A DNA stretch of 64,000 nucleotides from Crocinitomix catalasitica ATCC 23190. Lineage in GTDB: Bacteria; Bacteroidota; Bacteroidia; Flavobacteriales_D; Crocinitomicaceae. Below are positions 28,672 to 39,403 of this stretch, piece after piece. The notes below the pieces were generated by a model. It was not told where the DNA came from and made no database searches. It worked only from the letters and a program-made list of their open reading frames with translations. The translations under genes were made by a program, and so were the position numbers. Numbering within the stretch: the stretch's first letter is position 1; each line of letters starts with the position of its first letter. The stretch lies in NCBI RefSeq assembly GCF_000621625.1, contig NZ_JHXV01000024.1, positions 21,297 to 85,296 of the forward strand, in the 5' to 3' direction.

Positions 28672-29683
28672 GATAATTGTGATCGGACCTAATTCGGTTC
28701 ACGTCGAAAACTTCATCTTTTTGATTAAAGATCTATTTGATTCTATTGTAGTGGTGAGTGAAGAGGTAACTGAATTCACATATGTCAATTCTTCTCATGT
28801 CATAAGCTATAGAGCAAAAAATCCGCTTACTTGGTTAAAAGAAAATAAAAAACTAGAAAAGATAATAGTTTCAGAAAAGCCTGATTTTGTTCATGTGCAG
28901 TCAATTAATCGACAAGCTTTCTTCGCAAGCATCATTACAAAACGACTTAAAATTCCGCTGATTGCAACAGCATGGGGAAGTGACGTTTTGGTTGTGCCAA
29001 AAAGGAATATTGTTTTTAAAAAAATGGTGCAACGCGTTTTAGATCGATCAGCATATATTTCTGCTGATTCATACGAGATGATTGATGCCATTCATCATTT
29101 GTCTAAAAACAAAAATGTTAAATACATCTTGTTGGGAATTAATACAATTGAAATAAAGCCGAAAGAGCAGATTATTTATTCTAATAGGTTACATAAGCCT
29201 TTATATAATATTGATAAAATTATAAACGCTTTTCATCAGTTTTCATCTTCAAATCCGGATTGGAAGTTAGTTATTGGAGCCGTTGGACCGGAAACTGAAA
29301 ATTTAAAAACACAAGTGGATCAACTAAATACGAACAAGATTGAGTTTATAGGTTGGTTAACACAAGAAGAGAATATAAAACAGTATCAAAAGGCGAAAAT
29401 TTATATAACAATACCTTCAAGTGATGGAACTGCTGTTAGTCTTTTAGAAGCGATGTCCGCTGGTTGTATTCCAATTGTGAGCGACTTGACGGTTTCACAC
29501 GAATGGATTGTTGACGGTGAGAACGGTGTCATTCTTAAACCCTCAGAAGAAAATTTTTTTAAAAGAGCCTTATCATTGGATTTAGAGAAAGTACAACAAA
29601 AAAATAAAGAAATTATCTCTAAAAGTGGAACGAAACAAATTGCTACTGACAGCTTTCAATTCGTTTATAAATCTGTTAAATGA
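28655..29683 (+). CDS. Glycosyltransferase family 4 (Glycos_transf_1), 342 aa
   Basis: The N-terminal domain begins KIIVIGPNSVHVENFI and includes PDFVHVQSINRQAF and ATAWGSDVLVVPKRN. The C-terminal domain has the retaining-GT4 signature SSDGTAVSLLEAMSAGCIPIVSD with the EX7E region, then EWIVDGENGVIL. It should transfer a sugar from a nucleotide donor to the growing lipid-linked oligosaccharide. It overlaps the preceding gene by 17 bases and the following membrane protein by an ATGA. Confidence 0.87.
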   Translation: MKKYNKIIVIGPNSVHVENFIFLIKDLFDSIVVVSEEVTEFTYVNSSHVISYRAKNPLTWLKENKKLEKIIVSEKPDFVHVQSINRQAFFASIITKRLKIPLIATAWGSDVLVVPKRNIVFKKMVQRVLDRSAYISADSYEMIDAIHHLSKNKNVKYILLGINTIEIKPKEQIIYSNRLHKPLYNIDKIINAFHQFSSSNPDWKLVIGAVGPETENLKTQVDQLNTNKIEFIGWLTQEENIKQYQKAKIYITIPSSDGTAVSLLEAMSAGCIPIVSDLTVSHEWIVDGENGVILKPSEENFFKRALSLDLEKVQQKNKEIISKSGTKQIATDSFQFVYKSVK

Positions 29684-30927
29684 TTGCTTTAATTCGAAAT
29701 AGAGATTATTATGGATTAAGCTTGAGCTTACTTATAATTATCAGTACCATCGCTCAAAAGTATACGGCATTAGCAATCGCACTTTTTGTCATTGTATTTA
29801 TTATCGATTTAATCGTTTCAAAAAAATATAGTTTTGCTGGAACATGGCCACATTTTTTATTCATGGGTTTGTTTTTGTTTTATGCAGCAGGTTTGTTATG
29901 GTCTGAACATGTGGATATCGGAATAAAACTCCTAGAATACAAAATGTCTTTCTTTATCTTTCCATTGTTATTTTTAATGCGGAAAAAAGGAATTGATTTT
30001 TGGCAAATTATCCCTTCGTTTATAATAGCCAACTTCTTTTTAACCGTTGCATTAAGCGTTTATTCATTGGTAAATAAAGTATCTGTGGATGTCGCTTCAA
30101 TGGAATTATTCAATATTCATCCTACTTATTCGAGTACATATATTTTAATCGCCGGCTTTATTCTTATTATAGGCTATCGACAAAAAGGATTATCAATTTC
30201 AAAAACGAGTTTATTTATTGTAATAGGATATTGGCTAATTATTGTCATTTTATTGATTTCATTTGCGAACATTTTATTTTTAATGTGTGCAGTTTTTGTC
30301 GTGATAGCAGTCTTGCTATTTCAGAAAAAAGGACCATTGATTGGATGGAGTTTTCTGATTCTTTCACCGTTTTGTGGATATTTAATATTGAATAATACAC
30401 CGTTTTTGGATTATGATGTTCGCACAGCGAAAGATACGATTAGCGAATTCTATAATGAACCTCAAGATTTTTTATGTGATAACCTCCATACGGATGCAGG
30501 AACTAAGCTTAGGCCAATTCTATGGATTTTGAGTGTTGAAATAATACAAAGGTATCCATTTGGTGTGGGATTAGGTGATATTGATTATCATATCGAAGAT
30601 AGAGCTTCTTTTTATGGCGTAACTCATTTAGAAGATCATGCACTTAATCCTCATAATCAGTTCTTACAAATTGCAATTGATATTGGACTACCTGGCATGT
30701 ATTACCTGATAATTCTGCTCTTATTGATAGCTGGTATTGCTATTCGTCGGAAGGATTATATTCTCCTTTTCGTTGTTTCGAATTTGATCTTTAATTCATT
30801 GTTCGAATCTATGCTTCAGCGGCAATCGGGGATTGTTTTTTATACTTTAATTATTTGTATTTGTTTAACTTACAGTGCAACGAGTAAATTTAATAGTAAG
30901 AAAAAATTGATTGATGGAGAAGAATAA
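29680..30927 (+). CDS. Second O-antigen ligase/polymerase family membrane protein
   Basis: About eleven hydrophobic segments in 415 residues. The large periplasmic loop carries RYPFGVGLGDIDYHI and HALNPHNQFLQIAIDIGLPG. The H-N-x-F/Y-L-Q-x-x-x-x-x-G segment is the hallmark of the Wzy_C (O-antigen ligase) family, more canonical here than in the protein at 23898. One of the two should polymerise repeat units and the other could attach glycan to lipid A core or to protein. It is coupled by 4- and 14-base overlaps to flanking glycosyltransferases. Confidence 0.85.
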   Translation: MIALIRNRDYYGLSLSLLIIISTIAQKYTALAIALFVIVFIIDLIVSKKYSFAGTWPHFLFMGLFLFYAAGLLWSEHVDIGIKLLEYKMSFFIFPLLFLMRKKGIDFWQIIPSFIIANFFLTVALSVYSLVNKVSVDVASMELFNIHPTYSSTYILIAGFILIIGYRQKGLSISKTSLFIVIGYWLIIVILLISFANILFLMCAVFVVIAVLLFQKKGPLIGWSFLILSPFCGYLILNNTPFLDYDVRTAKDTISEFYNEPQDFLCDNLHTDAGTKLRPILWILSVEIIQRYPFGVGLGDIDYHIEDRASFYGVTHLEDHALNPHNQFLQIAIDIGLPGMYYLIILLLLIAGIAIRRKDYILLFVVSNLIFNSLFESMLQRQSGIVFYTLIICICLTYSATSKFNSKKKLIDGEE

Positions 30928-31939
30928 ATCGATATCGATTATCATCCCTTGTCGTAATGAGCAAGATTATATAGCGATCTGCCTACAAGCATTAAGTTTG
31001 CAAGAGTACAATAAGGGATCTCTTGAGTTTCTAGTGATTGACGGCATGAGTGATGATAGTACGCGAGAGATTATTAAAGAATTACAAGTAAAAGATCCAC
31101 GGATTAAATTAATTGACAATCCGTTTAAAACAACGCCTCAAGCAATGAATATTGGCTTGAATGCTGCGGCGTACGATTTAATCATTCGAATTGATGCACA
31201 TGCGAAGGCATTACCAGGTTTTATAGAAAAGAATACAGAGGCTGTTTTCGAATCTGAAGATATTATGTGTGCTGGCGGTCGTATAAAAAACGTTTACCAG
31301 AATAAAACTGCAGAAATAATAGGCTTTGCTATGTCTAGTCCATTTGGTGTCGGGAATGCGACTTTTAGAATAGGAGGGGAGAAAAAATTCGTTGATACTT
31401 TAGCTTTTGGCATTTATAAAAAGGACGTTTTTAATAAAATAGGCTTTTTCAATGAATCTTTAATTAGGAATCAAGATGATGAATTGAATTTCAGACTCAC
31501 AAAAGCGGGATATAAGATTTTATATAATCCAGAAATTGAGTCAGAATATTTTGTTCGTGGTTCTGTCAAAAAATTAACCAAACAGTATTATCAGTATGGT
31601 TATTGGAAAGTCTATGTGAATAAATTGCATAAAACTGTCACATCGATTCGTCAAATGGTCCCGATTTTATTTTTATTAGGACTTATTTTTGGAGCCATAT
31701 TCTCAGTATTAATGCCGTTTTTCTGGATGCTTTATGTAGCAGGAATATTATTTTATATTCTATTGGCACTTGTATTTGCATTCAAGGTTAGTCCAAACCT
31801 TTTAGTGGCCATGAAAGTGAGTTGTATCTTTCCAATTTTACATCTATCGTATGGATATGGATATTTAAAAGGTTTATTGAGATTCGTTATTTTAGGACAA
31901 GAACCCTCAATAAAGAGTAAAGAATTGTCAAGAGGGTAG
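30914..31939 (+). CDS. Family 2 glycosyltransferase with C-terminal membrane helices
   Basis: A GT-A domain starts ISIIIPCRNEQDYI and has IDGMSDDSTREI, then the DxD-type site IRIDAHAKALPGFI, and RNQDDELNFRLTKAGYKI. Three hydrophobic segments follow near the C-terminus (about residues 250-320). This layout is that of succinoglycan ExoA-type enzymes. The start is the ATG at 30914, immediately after an in-frame TTG, and it overlaps the preceding gene by 14 bases. It is the last gene of the overlapping run; 157 bases separate it from the aminotransferase gene. Confidence 0.88.
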   Translation: MEKNKSISIIIPCRNEQDYIAICLQALSLQEYNKGSLEFLVIDGMSDDSTREIIKELQVKDPRIKLIDNPFKTTPQAMNIGLNAAAYDLIIRIDAHAKALPGFIEKNTEAVFESEDIMCAGGRIKNVYQNKTAEIIGFAMSSPFGVGNATFRIGGEKKFVDTLAFGIYKKDVFNKIGFFNESLIRNQDDELNFRLTKAGYKILYNPEIESEYFVRGSVKKLTKQYYQYGYWKVYVNKLHKTVTSIRQMVPILFLLGLIFGAIFSVLMPFFWMLYVAGILFYILLALVFAFKVSPNLLVAMKVSCIFPILHLSYGYGYLKGLLRFVILGQEPSIKSKELSRG

Positions 31940-32072
31940 AGACTGGACGTATTTTAAAATTTATTAAAATGTCGTTTAAAGAAATAGCAAACCTAGTTGT
32001 ATGTCTTGATTAACTTTTTATTCTGGTGAGAAATAAATACCATGTTTTTCGGATCGACTAGATAATAACTTC

Positions 32073-32080
32073 TATTTTTG
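32073..32080 (+). promoter_or_regulatory. Putative -7 element before the aminotransferase/sugar transferase pair
   Basis: TATTTTTG matches TAnnTTTG and ends 16 bases before the ATG at 32097. No clear TTG lies at the right distance upstream, so only half of the promoter is supported. Confidence 0.4.
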
Positions 32081-32096
32081 CTAAAAACAATCGAAT

Positions 32097-33314
32097 ATGA
32101 TACCTTTTTCGCCACCTAGAATGGACCAAGTAACCGTTGATGAAGTAAGTAAAGTTTTACTTTCAGGATGGATTACTACGGGCCCAAGAACGAAGTTGTT
32201 TGAAGAGAAAATTTCTGAATATGTAGGTTGTCGAAAAACAATATGTCTAAATTCTGCAACGGCCGGAATGGAATTAGTTCTACGTTGGTTTGGAGTGAAA
32301 GCAGGAGACGAAGTGATCATTCCAGCTTACACCTATTGTGCAACTGCGAATGTAGTTTTGCATTGTGGTGCTATACCGGTCATGGTTGATGTTGATGAGA
32401 AAGATTTTAATATCTCCGTAGCAGCCATTCGTTCGAAAATAACATCGAAAACAAAAGCTATTATACCTGTTGATATTTCAGGGTTACCCTGTGATTATGA
32501 TGCGATCAATAGTTTGGTAAGAGAATCGTCTATTCAGGCGTTATTTACACCAGCTACTGATGAACAGAAAACATTAGGACGAATAATGGTGATGGCAGAT
32601 GCAGCACATAGTGTTGGTTCGTCTTATAAAGGAAAGAAACAAGGTAGTGTAACTGATGTTGCAGTATTTTCATTTCATGCCGTAAAGAACTTAACAACCG
32701 CTGAAGGTGGTGCTGTTTGTATGAATTTTCCAGATCGATTAGATACAGATGAAATTTACAAGAAATTAAATACAAAATCTTTACATGGTCAAAGTAAAGA
32801 TGCTTTAGCGAAAACCCAAGGAAATGGTAGCGCTTGGAGATATGATGTCGTTGAACCAGGTTATAAGTGTAATATGATGGATATTCAAGCTGCAATCGGT
32901 TTGGTTGAACTGGATAGATATGATGACAACCTAAATAGACGTAAAGATATTTTCGCACATTATACGAATGCTTTTAGTTCGCATAACTGGGCGATTTTGC
33001 CTACTTATTTAAATGATGAAAAGGAATCGTCTTATCATCTTTATATGATAAGAATAAAAGGGGCAACAGAAGATCAGCGGGATCAAATAATTCAAGAAAT
33101 ATTCGCACAGGAAGTAGCAGTTAATGTTCATTTTCAACCATTGCCACTTTTAACCGCATATAAAAATTTAGGTTATAAAATGGAGGATTATCCTGAAGCC
33201 TTCAATAAATATGCAAATGAGATTTCTTTACCTGTTTATTATGATTTGAATGACGAGCAATTGGAGCAAGTCAGTACTGCGGTAATTAACGCAGTTCATA
33301 AAATTTTAGGTTAA
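32097..33314 (+). CDS. DegT/DnrJ/EryC1 PLP-dependent sugar aminotransferase
   Basis: The aldimine lysine is Lys197 in FSFHAVKNLTTAEGG, the aspartate contacting the PLP ring nitrogen is in MVMADAAHSVGSSY, and NSATAGMELVL (52-62) forms the phosphate cup. At 405 aa it is about 25 residues longer than the WbpE-like enzyme, through an insertion near residues 140-160. The FHAVK motif is seen in 4-aminotransferases acting on 4-keto-6-deoxy sugars (PglE/ArnB/PseC relatives). A candidate substrate is the product of rfbB at 5780, or of a dehydratase outside the window. It is coupled to the initiating sugar transferase by a TAATG overlap. Confidence 0.88.
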   Translation: MIPFSPPRMDQVTVDEVSKVLLSGWITTGPRTKLFEEKISEYVGCRKTICLNSATAGMELVLRWFGVKAGDEVIIPAYTYCATANVVLHCGAIPVMVDVDEKDFNISVAAIRSKITSKTKAIIPVDISGLPCDYDAINSLVRESSIQALFTPATDEQKTLGRIMVMADAAHSVGSSYKGKKQGSVTDVAVFSFHAVKNLTTAEGGAVCMNFPDRLDTDEIYKKLNTKSLHGQSKDALAKTQGNGSAWRYDVVEPGYKCNMMDIQAAIGLVELDRYDDNLNRRKDIFAHYTNAFSSHNWAILPTYLNDEKESSYHLYMIRIKGATEDQRDQIIQEIFAQEVAVNVHFQPLPLLTAYKNLGYKMEDYPEAFNKYANEISLPVYYDLNDEQLEQVSTAVINAVHKILG

Positions 33315-33910
33315 TGTATTTAGCGCTTAAAAGAGTTTTCGATTTTTGCGCTGCAAGTATTGTACTCATTTTGTTTTTACCAATTGGGCTTTGCTTGGCC
33401 TTTTGGATTTTAAGTGAGAGTAGAGGAGGAGTCTTCTATAAACAAGTGAGAGTTGGTAAAAACGAAGAACACTTCACTTTGTTTAAATTTCGTTCAATGC
33501 GAAAAGATGCAGATCAACTTGGAAAGATTACAGTTGGTGTCGATAACCGTGTTACAAAATCAGGCCGATTCATTCGTAAATATAAATTGGATGAAATCCC
33601 GCAATTGCTCAATATAATTCTTGGAGATATGAGCGTAGTAGGTCCTCGTCCCGAGGTTCCTGAATATGTGGTCTTATATTCACAAGAGCAAAGACATGTT
33701 TTGTCCGTTAAACCAGGATTGACAGATTATGCGTCATTAAAGTATATCGATGAGCAGGCAATTCTAGGTCAAGCTAGTGATCCGCAAAAAGTATATATTG
33801 ATCAAATTATGCCTGAGAAATTAGCTCTCAATCTGTCTTATATAAATGATAGAAGTTTATTGGTTGACTTTAAATTGATTTTTCAAACCATATTTAAAAT
33901 TTTTAAATAG
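33314..33910 (+). CDS. Initiating phosphosugar transferase, PglC/WcaJ-like (bacterial sugar transferase)
   Basis: The 198-residue protein is a monotopic phosphoglycosyl transferase core. It has an N-terminal hydrophobic reentrant segment (about residues 8-32), FYKQVRVGKNEEHFTLFKFRSMRKDAD, KLDEIPQLLNIILGDMSVVGPRPE and the Asp-Glu dyad (LDEIP) expected for catalysis. Such enzymes move a sugar 1-phosphate to undecaprenyl phosphate and start repeat-unit synthesis. It lacks the extra membrane helices of WbaP/WcaJ and so resembles PglC. It closes the glycan block. Confidence 0.92.
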   Translation: MYLALKRVFDFCAASIVLILFLPIGLCLAFWILSESRGGVFYKQVRVGKNEEHFTLFKFRSMRKDADQLGKITVGVDNRVTKSGRFIRKYKLDEIPQLLNIILGDMSVVGPRPEVPEYVVLYSQEQRHVLSVKPGLTDYASLKYIDEQAILGQASDPQKVYIDQIMPEKLALNLSYINDRSLLVDFKLIFQTIFKIFK

Positions 33911-34168
33911 TTTTTATTGTCAAACTATTTAGCTTCGGAATTGAATCTATATTTTCTATTTATCTCTTTAAAATTCTGTTTTTATGCTATTAATTTATTT
34001 AATAGGTCTTAATACTTAATTTAATACGCATTTTTATTTTTTTTAAGAGCTTGACTATTTGTTTGAATAGTAGTCATGTACAGTGTTTTGGTTGTGTGTG
34101 TACAATCACTTCGTCGATTTAAACTAACCTTTAACCGTATAAAGGCGTATAGGGTAGGTATATATACT

Positions 34169-34176
34169 TACTTTTG
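34169..34176 (+). promoter_or_regulatory. Putative -7 element before the T9SS cargo gene
   Basis: TACTTTTG (TAnnTTTG) ends 22 bases before the ATG at 34199. No well-placed TTG is visible. The rest of the 288-base gap from 33911 is AT-rich and shows no gene or stem-loop terminator that I can support. Confidence 0.4.
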
Positions 34177-34198
34177 ATGTGTATAATTGACAAGACTT

Positions 34199-37100
34199 AT
34201 GAAACATGAAAAAATAATCTTACAAGTTAAGGTGCTATTCATTTCTATTTTACTTCCGTTTTTAGCTAATTCTCAAATAGTTACAATCGGAACGGGTACA
34301 AATACAAATGATATTGATGAAGCAACTCCAGTTAATATAAGTACAAGATCAGCTGTTTCGTATATTGTTTACACACGTGCTGAATTGTTAGCGGGTGGAG
34401 CAATCGGTAGTGGCGAAATAAATAAATTGGGCTTTTATGTAACAAATGCGCCAATTTATGATATGCCAAACTATACGATTCAAATGAAACATACATCTGC
34501 AACCAGAGCAAATGGTGTATCAAATGGTGGTTTCACAGATGTAAAAACGATAGACTCATATAGTCCATCAGCGGGTGGTTGGGATATGCATGATCTAGAT
34601 ACACCATTTGATTGGAATGGTTCAGATAATATTGTGATTCGTATTTGTTGGAGTCAAATTCCTGCTGGTTCAAACAATTCAGGTCAACTTAGAATAAATA
34701 CATCAACAAGAGGTTATAGATACCGTGCATTTACGTTTTTTTACGATGCATGTAGATATAATCCTAATACAAATAGAAATTACAAGCCACATATTCGATT
34801 TGTATTTCAAGATGAAACAGAGTGGACAGGTTCGGTTAGTACAAATTGGTTTTCGAATGATAATTGGACAGCAGGTGTTCCAGAAGCTGAAATGAATGTG
34901 AATATTCCTGTTTCAGCCATACGAAATCCTTTAATTGATGGACTTGCTTATTGTAATAATATTGAGTTAGAGGGAGAGTTAACATTCGCAGCAGGTTCAG
35001 AGTTGGATGTAAATGGTGATTTTGTGAATACAGGACTTATAACTGACTTAGGTGGGACTATCGAGTTTGTAGGACCAGCGACGCATGTTTTTTCAAATTC
35101 GGAACCAACTGATTTAGGTTCTGTCCATTTGAATAGTTCGGCTGGACTTATATTTTCTGGTCGCAAGGCAAGTATACATGATGAATTAATAGTTAGTAAA
35201 GGCATCTTAAATACGAATGATAGCCTAGTGATAAATTCTGACGCAACAGGTACCGGAAGAGTTGCAGCGTTAAAAACAACTTGTACCTATTCAATCTCAA
35301 TGGAAGACGCTTATGGAGATAGTTGGAATGGGGGATACTTAGAAGTTTTTGAAGAAGGAGTTCTAATTGGAGTTTTTTCTTGTAAAGACGATGCGTCAAT
35401 CGGAACTTTCGAAATTGTTGGAGGAAATAGTTTTACAATAAATTATACAAGCGGTTCATATGAGAATGATAATTCTTATGAGATTTATGATGAGTCAGCC
35501 ATTTTACTGTTTAGTGACGGGCCCACTCCAGATGATGGAGAAGTTTACGGATCGACAGCAACAGGTTGCTCTTTTACGTCTTCAATAATTGGAGATATTA
35601 CAATGGAACGATATATTGATGCGGGAGAAACATATTGGAGATATTTTGCTTCAGCAGTTGAGAACCCAAGAATCGAACAGTATTTAGATGATTTTGTCAC
35701 TTCAGGATTTGACGGATCACCATACCCACGTTTTCCTTTTACATCAATTTATTCATATGACGAATCACGAGCGCCTGGCGATGGGTATGTAGCTTGTGTC
35801 AGTGCAGATCAAGTGATAAATGTCGGTCAAGGATATCAAGTATGGTCAGGAGACACAATTACTCACACTGATCCTTTTTTAGTGGATTTAGTTGGGCCTG
35901 TTAATCAAGGGGATATTACTTTGCCTGTAACCTTTACCGCTTCTGGTAGGGAAGATGAAGATGGTTGGAATATGATTGGTAATCCATATCCGTCCACTAT
36001 CGATTGGGATGCTGAAGGTTGGACTAAAACGAACATGGCAAATGCGACTTATATCCAGGATCCAGACACTCAGTTGTATGCAACGTATGTGGCTGGAGCA
36101 AGTGTTAATGGCGGTTCAAGATATATCGCATCACAACAATCTTTTTGGGTGCATGCTATCGCTGAAGACCCTGAATTGACAATTCGTGAAAGTGTAAAAT
36201 CAAATAATGATGTAAGATTTTTAGCTTCTGAAGAATTGAGTAGAGGTGTTACTGTACAATTGATTCATAATGAAATGATAGATGAAGCGGTGATCAGACA
36301 TGTGGATGGCGCAAGTGAGTTGATGGAGCATGAATATGACGCTGAAAAGCTTTGGGGTGGATGGGGTGTTTATCCGCAAGTTTCATTTTATAATTCAGAA
36401 GAAAAAGATCTGATTGTACATTCATTTGACAAAAGTTCGGTAGAATGGTCAATTCCTTTAAGAACTATTGTTTTTGAAAATGGAAATTATGAATTGAAAT
36501 TTAATCATGTATTTGAGTTAGATGTACCTTGTTTACAATTAGAAGATACCTATACAGGAATAAACTATTTAATCGCAGAAGGTGAAAGTTTAAGCTTTGA
36601 AATGTACGATACCACTTATGCGCCAAGATTTTTGCTGCATGTTGGAAAAGATTATACCTATTCTCAGACCAATGTAAAGTGTTTTGGTGATGATAATGGA
36701 GCTATTAATATCGATTTAGATAGAGAATCAGTTACGTATCGAATAGAATCAGATACGTATTTAGATTCAAATTCTGTTGCTGGAAATCCATTATTAATTG
36801 CTGATCTTAATGCTGGATCATATACAATCCAAATATTAGATATTGATGATTTATGTGGGAATAATGAGTTTTCATTTACAATCAGAGAACCTGAAAATGT
36901 TAAAATTGAAGCAGATTTGAAAGATGTTTCATTTGGGGTAGACGGCGCAATTGAAATAGAAGTAACTGGAGGAACAGTTCCTTATCATTTTAGTTGGTCC
37001 AACGGTGAAGCAAGTCAAAACATCTATGACTTAACGTCTGGTGAATATGCAATAACAATTTTGGATGCGAATGATTGTGTGTTTGATTCTAGCTTTTCTT

Positions 37101-37369
37101 TAGTGAGTAACCTTTCTGTCGACAATGAAGTATCGACTAATTTAAAAGGTTTTTATGCTCCTTTGTCAAAGCAATTTATCATTGAAAATGAAGGTGAAAT
37201 CGAAGGGATGGGAATAATCAATTTATATGGTGTTAATGGACAACTAATTCAAGTATATGAAACGAATAGTGCTAATGTTGCTATAGATTTAAATTCTATT
37301 GCTTCAAGTGGAGTATATTTCATTCAGATTCCTGCGCATGAAGTTAGTTTCAAATTCTATATCCCTTAA
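34199..37369 (+). CDS. Large secreted protein with type IX secretion sorting domain, 1056 aa
   Basis: I start at the ATG at 34199 (MKHEKIILQ), which opens a signal peptide ending LANSQ; an in-frame TTG four codons earlier is less likely. The N-terminal third resembles a jelly-roll adhesion domain, followed by the Trp-rich segment WTGSVSTNWFSNDNWTAGVP (about residues 208-227), often found in long Bacteroidota surface proteins. Near residues 815-920 are two SprB-like repeats (KCFGDDNGAINIDL and GAIEIEVTGGTVPYHFSWSNG). The last 80 residues fit a type A sorting domain (LYGVNGQLIQVYET, ending GVYFIQIPAHEVSFKFYI). It is predicted to be exported by the T9SS and displayed on the surface, perhaps as an adhesin. 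Confidence 0.87.
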   Translation: MKHEKIILQVKVLFISILLPFLANSQIVTIGTGTNTNDIDEATPVNISTRSAVSYIVYTRAELLAGGAIGSGEINKLGFYVTNAPIYDMPNYTIQMKHTSATRANGVSNGGFTDVKTIDSYSPSAGGWDMHDLDTPFDWNGSDNIVIRICWSQIPAGSNNSGQLRINTSTRGYRYRAFTFFYDACRYNPNTNRNYKPHIRFVFQDETEWTGSVSTNWFSNDNWTAGVPEAEMNVNIPVSAIRNPLIDGLAYCNNIELEGELTFAAGSELDVNGDFVNTGLITDLGGTIEFVGPATHVFSNSEPTDLGSVHLNSSAGLIFSGRKASIHDELIVSKGILNTNDSLVINSDATGTGRVAALKTTCTYSISMEDAYGDSWNGGYLEVFEEGVLIGVFSCKDDASIGTFEIVGGNSFTINYTSGSYENDNSYEIYDESAILLFSDGPTPDDGEVYGSTATGCSFTSSIIGDITMERYIDAGETYWRYFASAVENPRIEQYLDDFVTSGFDGSPYPRFPFTSIYSYDESRAPGDGYVACVSADQVINVGQGYQVWSGDTITHTDPFLVDLVGPVNQGDITLPVTFTASGREDEDGWNMIGNPYPSTIDWDAEGWTKTNMANATYIQDPDTQLYATYVAGASVNGGSRYIASQQSFWVHAIAEDPELTIRESVKSNNDVRFLASEELSRGVTVQLIHNEMIDEAVIRHVDGASELMEHEYDAEKLWGGWGVYPQVSFYNSEEKDLIVHSFDKSSVEWSIPLRTIVFENGNYELKFNHVFELDVPCLQLEDTYTGINYLIAEGESLSFEMYDTTYAPRFLLHVGKDYTYSQTNVKCFGDDNGAINIDLDRESVTYRIESDTYLDSNSVAGNPLLIADLNAGSYTIQILDIDDLCGNNEFSFTIREPENVKIEADLKDVSFGVDGAIEIEVTGGTVPYHFSWSNGEASQNIYDLTSGEYAITILDANDCVFDSSFSLVSNLSVDNEVSTNLKGFYAPLSKQFIIENEGEIEGMGIINLYGVNGQLIQVYETNSANVAIDLNSIASSGVYFIQIPAHEVSFKFYIP

Positions 37370-37741
37370 AGAATTATAGTCAATAAAATGAAGGGTGGTT
37401 TTAGACTTTAATGCCTGTTATACTAGACAGGATAAGATGTTTAGATGCTATTCTTCGGACGCTGGACAATGCCTTCCGAATGTTTGATGTTAACTAGTGA
37501 ACGAGAGGATGCATTATTATCCTTTGTTTTTAAGCATTCAAATTCCAACGATAAGGTCAATTCAATATATAAAACCCATAAAAAAAATCCCGACCTAATT
37601 AAAGATCGGGATTATTATATGTTGTCGTTCCGTTCTATCTTCTTGGAAAACCAAAAAGGAAAAACAGACCGGCTAAAATGTATTGCAATTCTAGTAATAA
37701 TTAATTATTAAATCAAAACTGCAAGCATTTTTTTATGCACA
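37370..37741. other. 372-base intergenic region after the T9SS cargo gene and after groEL
   Basis: Two small inverted repeats lie near the left end: CCTGT..ACAGG around 37412-37431, and TTCGGA..TCCGAA around 37454-37480. They may end the cargo transcript but have no T-run. The groEL terminator sits at 37581-37613. An 88-codon plus-strand frame at 37445-37711 crosses that terminator and shows no signal, domain or leader, so I do not call it. No tRNA-like or other gene is visible. Confidence 0.5.
37581..37613 (-). terminator. Rho-independent terminator of groES-groEL
   Basis: AATCCCGA (37586-37593) pairs with TCGGGATT (37606-37613) around a 12-base loop. The A-run at 37581-37587 becomes a T-run in minus-strand RNA, so it ends transcripts from groEL, 129 bases beyond its stop codon. 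Confidence 0.75.
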
Positions 37742-39391
<1,650 letters not shown>

Positions 39392-39403
39392 TTAAAATAG
39401 TTA

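Noticed and set aside
32554..32958. 134-codon frame antisense to the DegT aminotransferase
   Set aside because: It is rich in Tyr, His and Leu from the complement of the coding strand, with no recognisable features.
37445..37711. 88-codon plus-strand open frame after the T9SS cargo gene
   Set aside because: It runs through the groEL terminator hairpin, has no domain, signal peptide or promoter match, and ends shortly before the groEL stop region. I judge it to be a chance frame.
37621..37741. Minus-strand hydrophobic micro-ORF (about 17 codons, ending LAGLFFLFGFPRR) between groEL and its terminator
   Set aside because: The hydrophobic-then-Arg-Arg pattern caught my eye, but it could start only at TTG and is too short to separate from chance without conservation data.
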